This document shows positions 17,109 to 26,185 of a stretch of DNA of 64,000 nucleotides, one piece after another. A program made the position numbers and the translations under genes. Each line of letters opens with the position of its first letter. The first letter of the stretch is position 1. Where the stretch lies: assembly GCF_024347215.1 (NCBI RefSeq), contig NZ_AP025282.1, positions 1,364,001 through 1,428,000 of the forward strand, read 5' to 3'. Below the pieces are notes generated by a model. That model made no database searches and was not told the DNA's origin. It was given only the letters and a program-made list of their open reading frames with translations. This DNA comes from Aliamphritea ceti. Lineage in GTDB: Bacteria; Pseudomonadota; Gammaproteobacteria; Pseudomonadales; Balneatricaceae.

Positions 17109-18755
17109 TTACTGACGACACTCAGCAAACATATCTAGTGACGATTCATATACGGCTGTTTCTACGTCCATGATGCCTAGCATGCTGTGGAAAACATTAT
17201 CCTGTGAATAACTGCCGGTCTTCGCCTTTTCTGTGAGGCAGTTTTCGTTAATGCCTTTTTCACGGCTAAATCCTTCTGAAAACCAGGTGATCAGTGGGAT
17301 TTTTTTCTGGGTATCCGGTGCCAGAAGGTAGGGTATACCGTGTAGAAAAACACCATTTTCTCCTAGTGATTCACCATGGTCAGAAATGTAAAACAGAGCG
17401 GTGTTGTATTCAGATTCGAGCGTTTTAAGTTTTTCTATGGTTTGGCTGATGACGTAGTCGGTGTAAAGAATCGTATTGTCATAAGTATTAACAATTTCCT
17501 CGACTTCACAGTTTTCAATATCGCTGCGCGGGCAGTCAGGTGTGAATACTTTAAAGCCAGCTGGATAACGCTGATAGTAAGTAGGGCCGTGACTACCGAT
17601 AAGGTGCAGTGTAATTAAGCGGTTATTTGTAAGACTGCTGACGTTACTGGAAAAGTTGTCCAGTAAGGCCATGTCATAGCAAGTTTTGCCATCACATAAA
17701 GGATGGCTGCTACCGCGATCAATAACTTCCGTTTTTACCCGGTCTGCAACGCCTTTATGGCCTCCGTCATTTTCTTTCCAGAAAATATCAACACCAGCAC
17801 GCTGCAGAATATCCAGCAGATTGTCCTGATTCGCAGCGATTTGTTTATCGTAGTTTTCACGTGTCAGGCTGGAAAACATGCAAGGCACGGAAAGTGCGGT
17901 GGCTGTGCCGCAGGACGTTACATCCTGAAATGAAGTTACGCCGATTTCCTGAGTAAATTTATTGGTTGGCCGCGGGTAGCCGTTAAGCTGGTAGTTTTGT
18001 GCCCGTGCTGTTTCACCCAGAACAAAAACCATGAGTGTTGGTTTTTTAGCCTGTATTGCTGCGGTTTTTTGCTGGGCGTCTGCACCAATTATTTTATGTG
18101 TAACAGGTTCGGTGAGGTAAGTGGTATTGACGTAATTAGCGGTGCTGTAGACATACTCGGTTGGCACTATCATTTTCTTCAGATAGTGATTATTGCGGCC
18201 TACAGAGCTGTAGTCCTGATAATAGAGCCAGAAGGTAACCAGTATTATTCCGATGGCTGTAGCAATGCCAAGGCATTTTTCTATCAGTAAGGATAAGGTC
18301 TTTTGCTTGCGTCGTTTAACGCAGAGAAGTAACAGTGTCGGAACAATGCCCAGCAGTAAAACCCAGCTGAATGAGTACAGGCTGATGTAAGCGCTGGCCT
18401 CCGAACTGTCGGTTTCGAAAATGTTTTCCACCATGCCATAGTCGATATAAATGCCGTAGTTGTAGATGGAGTAGCTGACCATGCTGGAGGTAATCAGAAT
18501 CAGGCTGAACAGTGGTTTGGTCAGGTATGGCCAGACAGCGAGGTTGAAGACCAGATATATAATCGCAAAAACGAAGAAAGGAATGGATACCACAAAGCCT
18601 GTTTTGACTGCTTCAGCTTCAGACAATATTTTATAAAATTCCTGAAAAAGCGGGAGGTTGAGTACCAGCACATAGTAAAGCGTCAGGCAGAGTGTGATCT
18701 GGGCGATGCTCAGTTCCGGGAGTTTCAGTTGTTTGAGTACTGCAGGGTATGTCAT
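17109..18755 (-). CDS. eptA: EptA-type phosphoethanolamine transferase
   Basis: Inner-membrane enzyme that moves phosphoethanolamine from phosphatidylethanolamine to lipid A, lowering surface charge and polymyxin binding. The 548-aa protein has five membrane helices in the first ~180 residues and a periplasmic alkaline-phosphatase-like domain. E248 in LGETARAQN is a zinc ligand, T286 in SCGTATALSVPC matches the catalytic threonine of EptA and MCR enzymes, and SDHGESLGENG carries further ligands. Several cysteines can form the usual disulfides. It starts 1 bp after the dgkA stop, so the two are one operon. Confidence 0.93.
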   Translation of the reverse strand: MTYPAVLKQLKLPELSIAQITLCLTLYYVLVLNLPLFQEFYKILSEAEAVKTGFVVSIPFFVFAIIYLVFNLAVWPYLTKPLFSLILITSSMVSYSIYNYGIYIDYGMVENIFETDSSEASAYISLYSFSWVLLLGIVPTLLLLCVKRRKQKTLSLLIEKCLGIATAIGIILVTFWLYYQDYSSVGRNNHYLKKMIVPTEYVYSTANYVNTTYLTEPVTHKIIGADAQQKTAAIQAKKPTLMVFVLGETARAQNYQLNGYPRPTNKFTQEIGVTSFQDVTSCGTATALSVPCMFSSLTRENYDKQIAANQDNLLDILQRAGVDIFWKENDGGHKGVADRVKTEVIDRGSSHPLCDGKTCYDMALLDNFSSNVSSLTNNRLITLHLIGSHGPTYYQRYPAGFKVFTPDCPRSDIENCEVEEIVNTYDNTILYTDYVISQTIEKLKTLESEYNTALFYISDHGESLGENGVFLHGIPYLLAPDTQKKIPLITWFSEGFSREKGINENCLTEKAKTGSYSQDNVFHSMLGIMDVETAVYESSLDMFAECRQ

Positions 18756-18756
18756 G

Positions 18757-19125
18757 TTATTTAACCAGTGGAAGTAGCAGGGTTATCCAGAGTGCTGCTG
18801 TGCCGAACAGGCAAACAAATACAGCCGCAGAGCCTATATCTTTGGCACGGCCGCTGAGTTCGTGGTGCTCCGGTCCGATCCGGTCGACCACCGCTTCAAT
18901 TGCAGAGTTGAGTAGTTCGGTGATCAGTAGCAACACCAGACTGCCGATGAGCAGGATGCGCTCAATCTGTGTGACGGGCAGCATGATGGCGAAGAGAGTA
19001 CCGACGATTAGTAATGCTGTTTCCTGACGGATAGCTGCCTCATTTTGCCAGGCAGCGATCAATCCTTTGATCGAATATCCGGTTGCAAAGCACAGCCGTT
19101 TCAGGCCTGTATAACCGGGTTTCAT
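18757..19125 (-). CDS. dgkA: DgkA, diacylglycerol kinase
   Basis: Small trimeric membrane kinase (122 aa) that phosphorylates diacylglycerol to phosphatidic acid. It has three membrane helices and the family signature ITELLNSAIEAVVDRIG near residues 68-84, with the catalytic Glu. Pairing with eptA makes sense because EptA releases diacylglycerol when it uses phosphatidylethanolamine as donor. Confidence 0.96.
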   Translation of the reverse strand: MKPGYTGLKRLCFATGYSIKGLIAAWQNEAAIRQETALLIVGTLFAIMLPVTQIERILLIGSLVLLLITELLNSAIEAVVDRIGPEHHELSGRAKDIGSAAVFVCLFGTAALWITLLLPLVK

Positions 19126-19466
19126 AATAGTGTCCGGGTAGTTAAATGCAGGCTATTATCGGTATCAGCTGTGGAAAAAATGTCGAAGTAATGACAGGCT
19201 TTTTTTAAACAGTTTGTTTGAATAAGTGACGGTGGTGATAAATGCATCGATGCTCTCCGGCAAATGTGTGCAGGCGAGTATGCAGAGAAATAGTAAAGCT
19301 GATTTGTCAGTAATCTGAATAATTATTCATGAATTAAGTTGAACTATCCGGGTTGTTTGAATATGTGGAAGGCGTGGTTTGTTACAGGTTTGTTGTGGGA
19401 AGCAGTTGTTGGAACTAGCTGAGTTTTAAAAGCTGATCTTAGATGCCAGAAAGTTTGGCTGCTAGA
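19126..19466. other. Intergenic region upstream of dgkA-eptA
   Basis: No gene is visible. It contains the perfect 14-bp palindrome TGAATAATTATTCA at 19316-19329, about 190 bp before dgkA, a possible operator. The promoter of dgkA-eptA must lie here. Confidence 0.4.
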
Positions 19467-19751
19467 TTATAAAGATTTATCCGCAGGCTTTTTTTGCTGG
19501 CGTTTGTAGAGTGTAAGTATCAGGACAGATAAAGCCAGAATAAGCGTAATCAGATTGGCCAGTAACATGGGCAAATCTTCGACGATAATACCGTACGTTA
19601 GCCACATAGCGACGCCAAATGTGAAGATACTATACATCAGCAAAGATATACCATCGACATTTCCGGTACGCAATATTTGAATGACCTGCGGAATAAAGGA
19701 TGCGGTTGTACAAAAGGCTGCAGTCAGGCCAATGATTGTAGTGTTATCCAT
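19467..19751 (-). CDS. SemiSWEET-family sugar transporter
   Basis: Membrane protein of 94 aa with three helices and one MtN3/PQ-loop repeat, the size and layout of bacterial SemiSWEETs, which dimerise to move sugars passively. The Pro-Gln motif in SFIPQVIQIL (about residues 18-27) and VDGISLLMYSIFTFGVAMW are typical. The C-terminus is short, basic and cytosolic. It has no functional neighbours, and the substrate is unknown. Confidence 0.88.
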   Translation of the reverse strand: MDNTTIIGLTAAFCTTASFIPQVIQILRTGNVDGISLLMYSIFTFGVAMWLTYGIIVEDLPMLLANLITLILALSVLILTLYKRQQKKPADKSL

Positions 19752-19911
19752 CAGAGATACTCTTTTTTGACTGTATATAGGTTATGTCTAGTTAGTAAAG
19801 CGTGGCGATTATATGAAGCCGATAATTTAATCACAATGATATATCGGGTTGTTTTTATGACAATTAGGTTAAGTTTTTGTGCGACTGAACCGGGAATATC
19901 AGACAAAAGAA

Positions 19912-19945
19912 AGCCGCCTGATCCGGTGAGGAGGAATCGGCGGCT
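19912..19945 (-). terminator. Terminator of the cysDN operon
   Basis: AGCCGCC at 19912-19918 pairs with GGCGGCT at 19939-19945. On the minus strand the hairpin is followed by a T-rich stretch (TTTCTTTT). It is about 100 bp past the cysN stop. The rest of the 290-bp gap to the SemiSWEET gene holds nothing I can identify. Confidence 0.6.
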
Positions 19946-20044
19946 AAAGGGTGCAGGCGGCAATCTCAGGCAGTAATTATTAATTACTGAGCTGAGAATG
20001 TCGTACTGCTGGACAAATCGGTGTCTGGAATTTTCTTCCAGTAT

Positions 20045-21739
20045 TTATACACGCTCACTTAGCAGTTCAAGTACGGCATCAAGCTGTTGCTGTAATGTGT
20101 TGCGACTGGCGTTAAGACTAAGATCGGCTTGGCCTGCATCAATGTCTACATGCAGTGCGCCGGCAAAACTTTGCGTTGCGCTGACCAGTACTATTAGTCC
20201 TTGCTTATTCAGTAAGTTAGCAGTTACTTCTGCCTGGCGGCCCAAGTCCTCAGCGTTAAGCGTGACAACTGCGCGGCCCTGACTAAACAAGCGCTGTTCA
20301 ACGGTATGTAATAGCTGTTCTCTACGTTCTGAATCTGTACCGGTAATGACCAGGCTTAGTGGTTGCTGGCCAAAGCGCTGTGCTTTTTGTTGGCTGCTAA
20401 CCGGGCCTTCTGTCAGTGCTGCTTCATCGTCTTGTAGCTGATTACTAACGATCATACCGGCTGCAACGGTAGCGTTAGTAAAACGGTCGATCACAATAAA
20501 AGCACCGGTGCCGGCGATTTCCTGATAATCGTCAGCGATTACAGCTTGTTCCAGAGTGATTTCACAACGGCCAATCTCGTTTAGCGAAAGTGAGGCGGCG
20601 GGCTGGTTTTCCTGAGTGTTTACATCAACCCTATGACGGATGCTGCTGATTTTGCCAGTGTGGGTTTGGCTGGCTAGTTTAATGTCGTAATCTTTACCTG
20701 TTTCCAGTGGCGTGTCTGTCAGCCATACCAGGTTGGCATCAAAGCGCTCGTGGGTTTCAGGCAGTTTTTCACTGTGCACCAGAGTATCGCCACGACTAAT
20801 ATCTATTTCGTCCTCAAGCGTCAGTGTTACTGCCATCTGAGCAAAAGCGGATGTCAGTTCACCGTCCATTGTGACGATAGACTTTACTGTGCTGGTTTTG
20901 CCGGATGGTAATACGGTAATCGCATCGCCAGGCTTTACTGAACCGGATGAAACGGTGCCACAGTAACCCCGGAAATCCAGGTTTGGCCGGTTAACATACT
21001 GTACCGGAAAACGTAACGTATCCGTGTTGTTGTCTTCATCCAGTTCAATGTTTTCCAGCAGATCCATCAGTGAACCTTCTGTATACCATGATGTATGTTC
21101 ACTCGTTGTTACGACGTTGTCACCATTCAGGGCTGACATAGGAACAAAGCGAATGTCTTTCAGGTTCAGGTTACTGGCGAAGTTCAGATATTCCTGTTTG
21201 ATTTCTTCAAAACGTGCCTGGCTGAATTCCACCAGGTCCATTTTGTTGATAGCTACTACAGTGTGTTTAATACCCAGTAAAGAGGCAATGAAGCTGTGTC
21301 GTTTAGTTTGCACCTGTACACCGTGACGGGCATCAATCAGAATGATTGCCAGATCGCAGGTAGATGCGCCGGTAGCCATGTTTCGGGTGTACTGCTCGTG
21401 CCCCGGGGTGTCGGCAATAATGAATTTACGCTTTTCGGTAGAGAAATAGCGGTATGCAACATCAATAGTGATGCCTTGTTCACGTTCAGCTTGTAACCCG
21501 TCTACCAGTAATGCCAGATCCAGTGCTTCACCGGCATTACCTTGTTTGGCATTATCGGCGTGCAATGCTGCTAACTGATCTTCATACAGCATTTTTGAAT
21601 CGTGCAGTAAGCGTCCGATCAGAGTGGACTTGCCGTCATCTACGCTACCGCAGGTCAGAAACCGCAGCAGTTCTTTGTTTTCATGTTGTGCCAGATAGGC
21701 GTTAATGTCTTCGGCGATGAGTTCCGATTGATGGCTCAT
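20045..21739 (-). CDS. cysN: CysN, sulfate adenylyltransferase large subunit with a degenerate APS-kinase-like tail
   Basis: GTPase subunit of ATP sulfurylase, which makes APS from sulfate with CysD. G1 GSVDDGKST is at residues 31-39, DTPGH at 110-114 and NKMD at 165-168, followed by two EF-Tu-like beta-barrel domains to about residue 445. At 564 aa it is longer than plain CysN (about 475) but shorter than bifunctional CysNC (about 630). Residues ~448-564 are laid out like APS kinase, but the P-loop position reads VITGTDSERRE, without the GxxGxGKS residues, so kinase activity is not expected. Downstream of cysD after a gap of about 120 bp. Confidence 0.93.
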   Translation of the reverse strand: MSHQSELIAEDINAYLAQHENKELLRFLTCGSVDDGKSTLIGRLLHDSKMLYEDQLAALHADNAKQGNAGEALDLALLVDGLQAEREQGITIDVAYRYFSTEKRKFIIADTPGHEQYTRNMATGASTCDLAIILIDARHGVQVQTKRHSFIASLLGIKHTVVAINKMDLVEFSQARFEEIKQEYLNFASNLNLKDIRFVPMSALNGDNVVTTSEHTSWYTEGSLMDLLENIELDEDNNTDTLRFPVQYVNRPNLDFRGYCGTVSSGSVKPGDAITVLPSGKTSTVKSIVTMDGELTSAFAQMAVTLTLEDEIDISRGDTLVHSEKLPETHERFDANLVWLTDTPLETGKDYDIKLASQTHTGKISSIRHRVDVNTQENQPAASLSLNEIGRCEITLEQAVIADDYQEIAGTGAFIVIDRFTNATVAAGMIVSNQLQDDEAALTEGPVSSQQKAQRFGQQPLSLVITGTDSERREQLLHTVEQRLFSQGRAVVTLNAEDLGRQAEVTANLLNKQGLIVLVSATQSFAGALHVDIDAGQADLSLNASRNTLQQQLDAVLELLSERV

Positions 21740-21859
21740 GATGCTAATCCCGATATCTACCTGTGAGTCAGACTGGCAGGTAGTGAAAATATTATGTTTT
21801 GTCTTTAACAGCCTTTCAGGTTGCCAAGAGAGCGTAGCTTTTGGATAAAAAATTCAGGG

Positions 21860-22777
21860 CTAGAAATAGCCGGCAATTTTCTTCTGTTCCATAGACCCTG
21901 CTCCGTCATGATCGATAACCCGGCCCTGACGTTCAGATGTTGTGCTAAGCAGCATCTCCTGAATGATTTCAGGCAATGTAGTAGCCGTTGATTCAACTGC
22001 GCCGGTTAGTGGGTAACAGCCTAAAGTACGGAAGCGCACCATCTTGTTTTCAGGCACTTCATCTGCATCCAGTGGCATACGCTCGTCATCGACCATGATG
22101 TCTACGCCATCGCGCTGGACCACCGGACGTTTAGCGGCAAAATACAGCGGTACAATTGGAATGCTTTCCAGATAGATGTACTGCCAGATATCCAGTTCAG
22201 TCCAGTTCGAAAGTGGGAATACACGAATGCTTTCACCTTTGTCGATGCGGGTATTAAACGTATTCCACAGTTCAGGGCGCTGATCTTTTGGGTTCCAGCG
22301 GTGGTGTTTGTCCCTGAAGGAGAAAACTCGCTCTTTGGCGCGGGATTTTTCTTCATCACGTCGGGCCCCACCGAAGGCTGCGTCAAACTGGTATTTGTCC
22401 AGGGCTTGCTTGAGCCCCTGTGTTTTCATGATATCGGTATGTTTGGCGGAGCCGTGTTTAAACGGGCTGATGTCCATGTCGACACCTTCCTGGTTGATAT
22501 GGACAAGTAATTCCATACCGGCTTCATCCGCCATTTTGTCGCGAAATTCAATCATTTCTTTGAATTTCCAGGTGGTGTCCACGTGAAGCAGTGGAAAAGG
22601 AGGCTTACCCGGATAAAAGGCTTTGCGTGCTAAGTGAAGCATGACCGCCGAGTCTTTACCGACCGAATAAAGCATGACCGGGTTTTCGAACTCGGCAATA
22701 ACTTCACGAATAATGTGAATACTTTCGGCTTCAAGCTGGCGTAGGTGGGTCAGCTTGTGGGGTGATACTAGGCTCAT
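21860..22777 (-). CDS. cysD: CysD, sulfate adenylyltransferase small subunit
   Basis: Catalytic subunit of ATP sulfurylase, 305 aa. The PP-loop motif SVGKDSAVML begins at residue 38. LLHVDTTWKFKEMIEFRD, AFGGARRDEEKSRAKER and the C-terminal GRVIDHDGAGSMEQKK are typical of CysD. It is the first gene of the minus-strand cysD-cysN operon and is divergent from the exporter and cysH genes. Confidence 0.97.
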   Translation of the reverse strand: MSLVSPHKLTHLRQLEAESIHIIREVIAEFENPVMLYSVGKDSAVMLHLARKAFYPGKPPFPLLHVDTTWKFKEMIEFRDKMADEAGMELLVHINQEGVDMDISPFKHGSAKHTDIMKTQGLKQALDKYQFDAAFGGARRDEEKSRAKERVFSFRDKHHRWNPKDQRPELWNTFNTRIDKGESIRVFPLSNWTELDIWQYIYLESIPIVPLYFAAKRPVVQRDGVDIMVDDERMPLDADEVPENKMVRFRTLGCYPLTGAVESTATTLPEIIQEMLLSTTSERQGRVIDHDGAGSMEQKKIAGYF

Positions 22778-23122
22778 CGCTGTGTGCTCAATTATGAATC
22801 AAAGAAATTAGACTTAGACCAAAGAGTGTCTGATGGTTTTTTTGACCGGTTGACTCCTTGTGCTAATTATTATTCCAATAAAAAAATCAAAACATAAAAG
22901 AATAAATAATTATTTTTTATTCCTTTTAGTAATATAGGGGTTCAAAGGCTGGTACCATCAACTTATTCGTTTTGGTTATTGAAGTTAATTTAAATATTAT
23001 TTCATGGAATAAGGAGATCATGGGTAATATGAGGTATTAATTTTTCAATAATCGGTTTTGATGTGATTGATATTGATTATTGTGAAATATGTTAGCTAAA
23101 CAGAGACACAAGTGAGCATGTA
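22778..23122. promoter_or_regulatory. AT-rich divergent control region of the sulfate assimilation genes
   Basis: A 345-bp AT-rich gap between divergent sulfur genes. It holds an inverted repeat GAATAAA, 9 bp, TTTATTC (22900-22922), and TTATTCC occurs twice, at 22870 and 22917. Sulfate genes of gammaproteobacteria are usually activated by CysB, so these repeats are candidate CysB sites; the link is inference. No reading frame is visible. Confidence 0.45.
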
Positions 23123-23917
23123 ATGGAGATTGGCTATGTGATCGCTGGCGCTATGGTTGGCGTGTTAGTGGGGTTTACAGGCATTGGTGGTGGTGCACTG
23201 ATGACGCCGATGCTTATTTTGGGGTTCGGTGTGCCTGTAGTAACAGCGGTGAGTACAGATCTGGTTTATGCCGCAGTCACTAAGTTTGCTGGTGGTGTGG
23301 CATATGCGCGACAGCGCTTGGTGGCATGGCGGCTGGTGGTATTACTGCTTTGTGGCAGTGTGCCCGGAAGTCTGGTGGCATTGCATTATCTGCGGACGGC
23401 TGAAACGTTGGAGAGCCAGGTGACACTGGTGAATCTTATTCTTGGTGTCAGTCTGGTTCTAACATCGCTGGTACTTTGTCTGCGCGGCAGAATTCAGCGT
23501 TGGCAGGCAGCACGGCAGAGTAGTGATTCTAAGGCTGTAGATGAACCTGCAGGCTTTGGTGGTAAAGATCTGATTCTGATTGTATCAGGATTTGTCTTGG
23601 GTGGTTTAGTGACTTTGTCATCAGTAGGTGCTGGCGCGTTAGGCACTGCTCTGCTGATTTTGTTATTTCCCCGCATGAGTATGCGCCGCATTGTTGGTAC
23701 TGATTTAGCGCATGCGGTGGTGCTAACGGCGGTCGCCGGTAGCGGCCATTACAGTATGGGGAATCTGGATTTTGTATTACTGAGCTATTTGCTGATGGGG
23801 TCTGTTCCGGGCGTCATTCTCGGTAGCCAGCTGGCAAAGCACCTTTCCTCAGCGGTGTTGCAGCCAATTATAGCAATACTGCTGTTTGGGATCGGCGTGC
23901 GCTTTATGCTGATCTGA
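23123..23917 (+). CDS. TauE/SafE-family membrane protein, probable sulfite exporter
   Basis: Integral membrane protein of 264 aa with about eight hydrophobic helices in two homologous halves, the TauE/SafE (DUF81) pattern. Each half carries the Gly-rich repeat: VGFTGIGGGALMTP near residue 17 and TLSSVGAGALGTALL near 170. Standing between cysD and cysH, it could export sulfite or another sulfur oxyanion when assimilation overflows. The substrate is inferred from context only. Confidence 0.85.
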   Translation: MEIGYVIAGAMVGVLVGFTGIGGGALMTPMLILGFGVPVVTAVSTDLVYAAVTKFAGGVAYARQRLVAWRLVVLLLCGSVPGSLVALHYLRTAETLESQVTLVNLILGVSLVLTSLVLCLRGRIQRWQAARQSSDSKAVDEPAGFGGKDLILIVSGFVLGGLVTLSSVGAGALGTALLILLFPRMSMRRIVGTDLAHAVVLTAVAGSGHYSMGNLDFVLLSYLLMGSVPGVILGSQLAKHLSSAVLQPIIAILLFGIGVRFMLI

Positions 23918-23969
23918 TAATTTATAAAACGTGTCGTTGAACATGTAACAAGAGCGATGGTGAGAAAAA

Positions 23970-24728
23970 GTGAGTGATTCAATTTCCCCACAGTTAGCTG
24001 CCAAGGTAGAGCATAGCGTGAGCGTGCTGCAGCAGGCGGCCAGTGAATATGGTTCAGGTGTTGTGTTTGCCAATAGTCTGGGCGCTGAAGATGTTGTTAT
24101 AACAGACCTTCTACAACGTGCTAATACGGGTATCGCAAGCTTTGTGCTGGATACCGGCCGCTTGCCGGAAGAAACGCTGACACTGCTGGAAGCTGTACAG
24201 CAGCGTTACCCTGAGTTGCCTGTCAAAGTTTATTATCCGCTTGCTGAACAAGTGGAAACTTACGTGGCAAACCATGGTGTTAATGCTTTTTATCGCAGCC
24301 AGACATTACGTAAATCTTGTTGTGCTGTGCGTAAGCTTGAGCCATTGAAGCGTGCCCTGGCAGGTAATTCTGCCTGGATTACCGGGTTGCGTCGGGAACA
24401 GTCTGTCACCCGTGAAGAGGTGGGTTTTAAAGAATACGATGCCGGTAATGCTATGGATAAATTTAATCCACTGGCTGACTGGACGGATGCAGATGTATGG
24501 GCGTATATCCGTGCTTACGATGTGCCTTATAACCAACTGCATGATAAGAACTTCCCAAGTATTGGTTGCGCGCCCTGTACCCGGGCGGTGAGTCAGGGAG
24601 AAGATATTCGTGCTGGTCGTTGGTGGTGGGAAAACCCTGAAACCCGGGAGTGTGGTTTGCACCCGGGTACGCCTGCTCAGACCGTAGCTGAAACGTCAAA
24701 AGGCGTGGCGGATTTTTTGCCAGGCTGA
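23970..24728 (+). CDS. cysH: CysH, Fe-S type adenylyl-sulfate (APS) reductase
   Basis: Reduces activated sulfate to sulfite with thioredoxin. The 252-aa protein has CC at 117-118 and CxxC at 200-203, the four ligands of the [4Fe-4S] cluster that marks APS-using reductases and is absent from E. coli-type PAPS reductases. The catalytic C228 lies in the C-terminal ECGLH motif, and the PP-loop region NSLGAEDVVI is near residue 35. Translation starts at GTG 23970 with GGTGAG upstream. Because APS is used directly, no APS kinase is needed for assimilation. Confidence 0.95.
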   Translation: MSDSISPQLAAKVEHSVSVLQQAASEYGSGVVFANSLGAEDVVITDLLQRANTGIASFVLDTGRLPEETLTLLEAVQQRYPELPVKVYYPLAEQVETYVANHGVNAFYRSQTLRKSCCAVRKLEPLKRALAGNSAWITGLRREQSVTREEVGFKEYDAGNAMDKFNPLADWTDADVWAYIRAYDVPYNQLHDKNFPSIGCAPCTRAVSQGEDIRAGRWWWENPETRECGLHPGTPAQTVAETSKGVADFLPG

Positions 24729-24738
24729 TTTAGGTTTC

Positions 24739-26175
24739 TCATTTATGACTCCCGGTCGCGTTCAGCGTAAGTGTGACCGTCAGGCCGGGTGTGTGTTTTC
24801 TGTTACTGATTTCTAGTTTACCCTGCATAGCTTCAACCGCGGCTTTAACAAAGCTAAGACCAAGCCCGTTACCCTGCGACTCTTGTCGGCTGGTGTCCAG
24901 TCTGTAGAAACGGTCACTCAGGTATTGAATGGATGCCTGGGGAACACCGGGACCATTATCGTTTACTTCTATTATTAGTTTATCCGCTAAGTTTGATATG
25001 TTGATTTCTATATCACTGTTCTCAGGACTGTATTTACTGGCATTGTCTAGCAGATTACAAAGGCTCTGTTGCAGGAGATCTTCATTAGCATGGGCGAAAT
25101 GAGCTGCCGAATGGTAAATGATGCTCTGGTTACGGCTTTCTAAAACCGGTTCGTATAATTCAATGGCGTCCTGAATGGTCTGGCTAATCTCAACTGGCTG
25201 CTTTTGAAAACTAGCTTGTCCTTCAAGCTGATTGATGCGCAATAACAGATTAAAGGTACTTAACAGTCGCTGTAATATTTGTTCGCTGCTTGCCAGAGCG
25301 GGGTAATGTCTTGCCTGTTCTTGTATCTGGTTGTACACCCCGGTTAAGGGAGTGCGTAAATCATGCGCTATATTGGCTGCCTGCCGGCGGCTTTTAAGCA
25401 CGCTGTCTTCCATATGACTGAGTAAAGTGTTGAGCTGGTCAGTGGTGTGTCGCAGTGGACCTGTAATGTTTTTCTCAGGTATACGCTGGTCAAGAGTACG
25501 GTTGCTGATGATGGTTGCGCAGGTCTGGTTGATGTCTTTCAGTCGGGTGGTGATACGGCGCACAAACAGTCCGATAAAGAGTAGCCCCACAATTAAAAAC
25601 AGCATTAACAGGACACCTAAGCGTGTGACACTTTGTGCCTGTTTTAAAAGGTGTTCAGTGTTCACAGCCAACAGAATACTTTCTTCTTCGGCTAGCCGGC
25701 TTTGTTCATAGAGAGTGGGAAATAATTCAGAGGGTACTTCGGCGTCGTACAGCTCTTCTGTATCAGAGTCTATATATTCTGACTCTGGTTCATCTATAGG
25801 GACCCAAAAACCAATATAGTTTTTTCCGTTTAAGGTGAAATTGATACCGTCGCCAAGTCCGACCTGTTTTTCTGAAAGTGTGATAGCCGGAAAAGCGCCC
25901 TGAAAGTTTTTAAAACGTTGCCCGCGGTGCTGATAAATATAAATGAACAGGTCGTCACGATTATTGCGTATCCAGCGAATCAGTGAACGGGGGCCTTCTT
26001 CATAGTGAATGTCTTCAAGGTTAGAGAGTTCTGTGCCAAGTAATGGCAGCGCTGCTTCTTCCAAATACCAATCTTCAATCAGCAGGCTGATACTGATTAA
26101 CAGAGCAAGTGCCAGTGTCAGTATCAGGCCGTAAATGCTGTACAGTGCTGCGAATGGGTCGCGCCAGAAATTCAT
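24739..26175 (-). CDS. Sensor histidine kinase
   Basis: Membrane-bound kinase of 478 aa. One helix near residues 10-33, a ~145-residue periplasmic sensor that is very acidic around residues 125-150 (many Glu, Asp and Tyr), a second helix near 178-208, then HAMP, HisKA with the phospho-His in IAHDLRTPLTG, and HATPase_c with the N box NLLDNASKYS, DNGPGVP and GNGLGLSF. It is the last gene of the three-gene operon with the response regulator (10 bp gap) and a PepSY protein. The acidic sensor suggests binding of a cation, which is inference. Confidence 0.93.
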   Translation of the reverse strand: MNFWRDPFAALYSIYGLILTLALALLISISLLIEDWYLEEAALPLLGTELSNLEDIHYEEGPRSLIRWIRNNRDDLFIYIYQHRGQRFKNFQGAFPAITLSEKQVGLGDGINFTLNGKNYIGFWVPIDEPESEYIDSDTEELYDAEVPSELFPTLYEQSRLAEEESILLAVNTEHLLKQAQSVTRLGVLLMLFLIVGLLFIGLFVRRITTRLKDINQTCATIISNRTLDQRIPEKNITGPLRHTTDQLNTLLSHMEDSVLKSRRQAANIAHDLRTPLTGVYNQIQEQARHYPALASSEQILQRLLSTFNLLLRINQLEGQASFQKQPVEISQTIQDAIELYEPVLESRNQSIIYHSAAHFAHANEDLLQQSLCNLLDNASKYSPENSDIEINISNLADKLIIEVNDNGPGVPQASIQYLSDRFYRLDTSRQESQGNGLGLSFVKAAVEAMQGKLEISNRKHTPGLTVTLTLNATGSHK

Positions 26176-26185
26176 TGAGGCTTAC

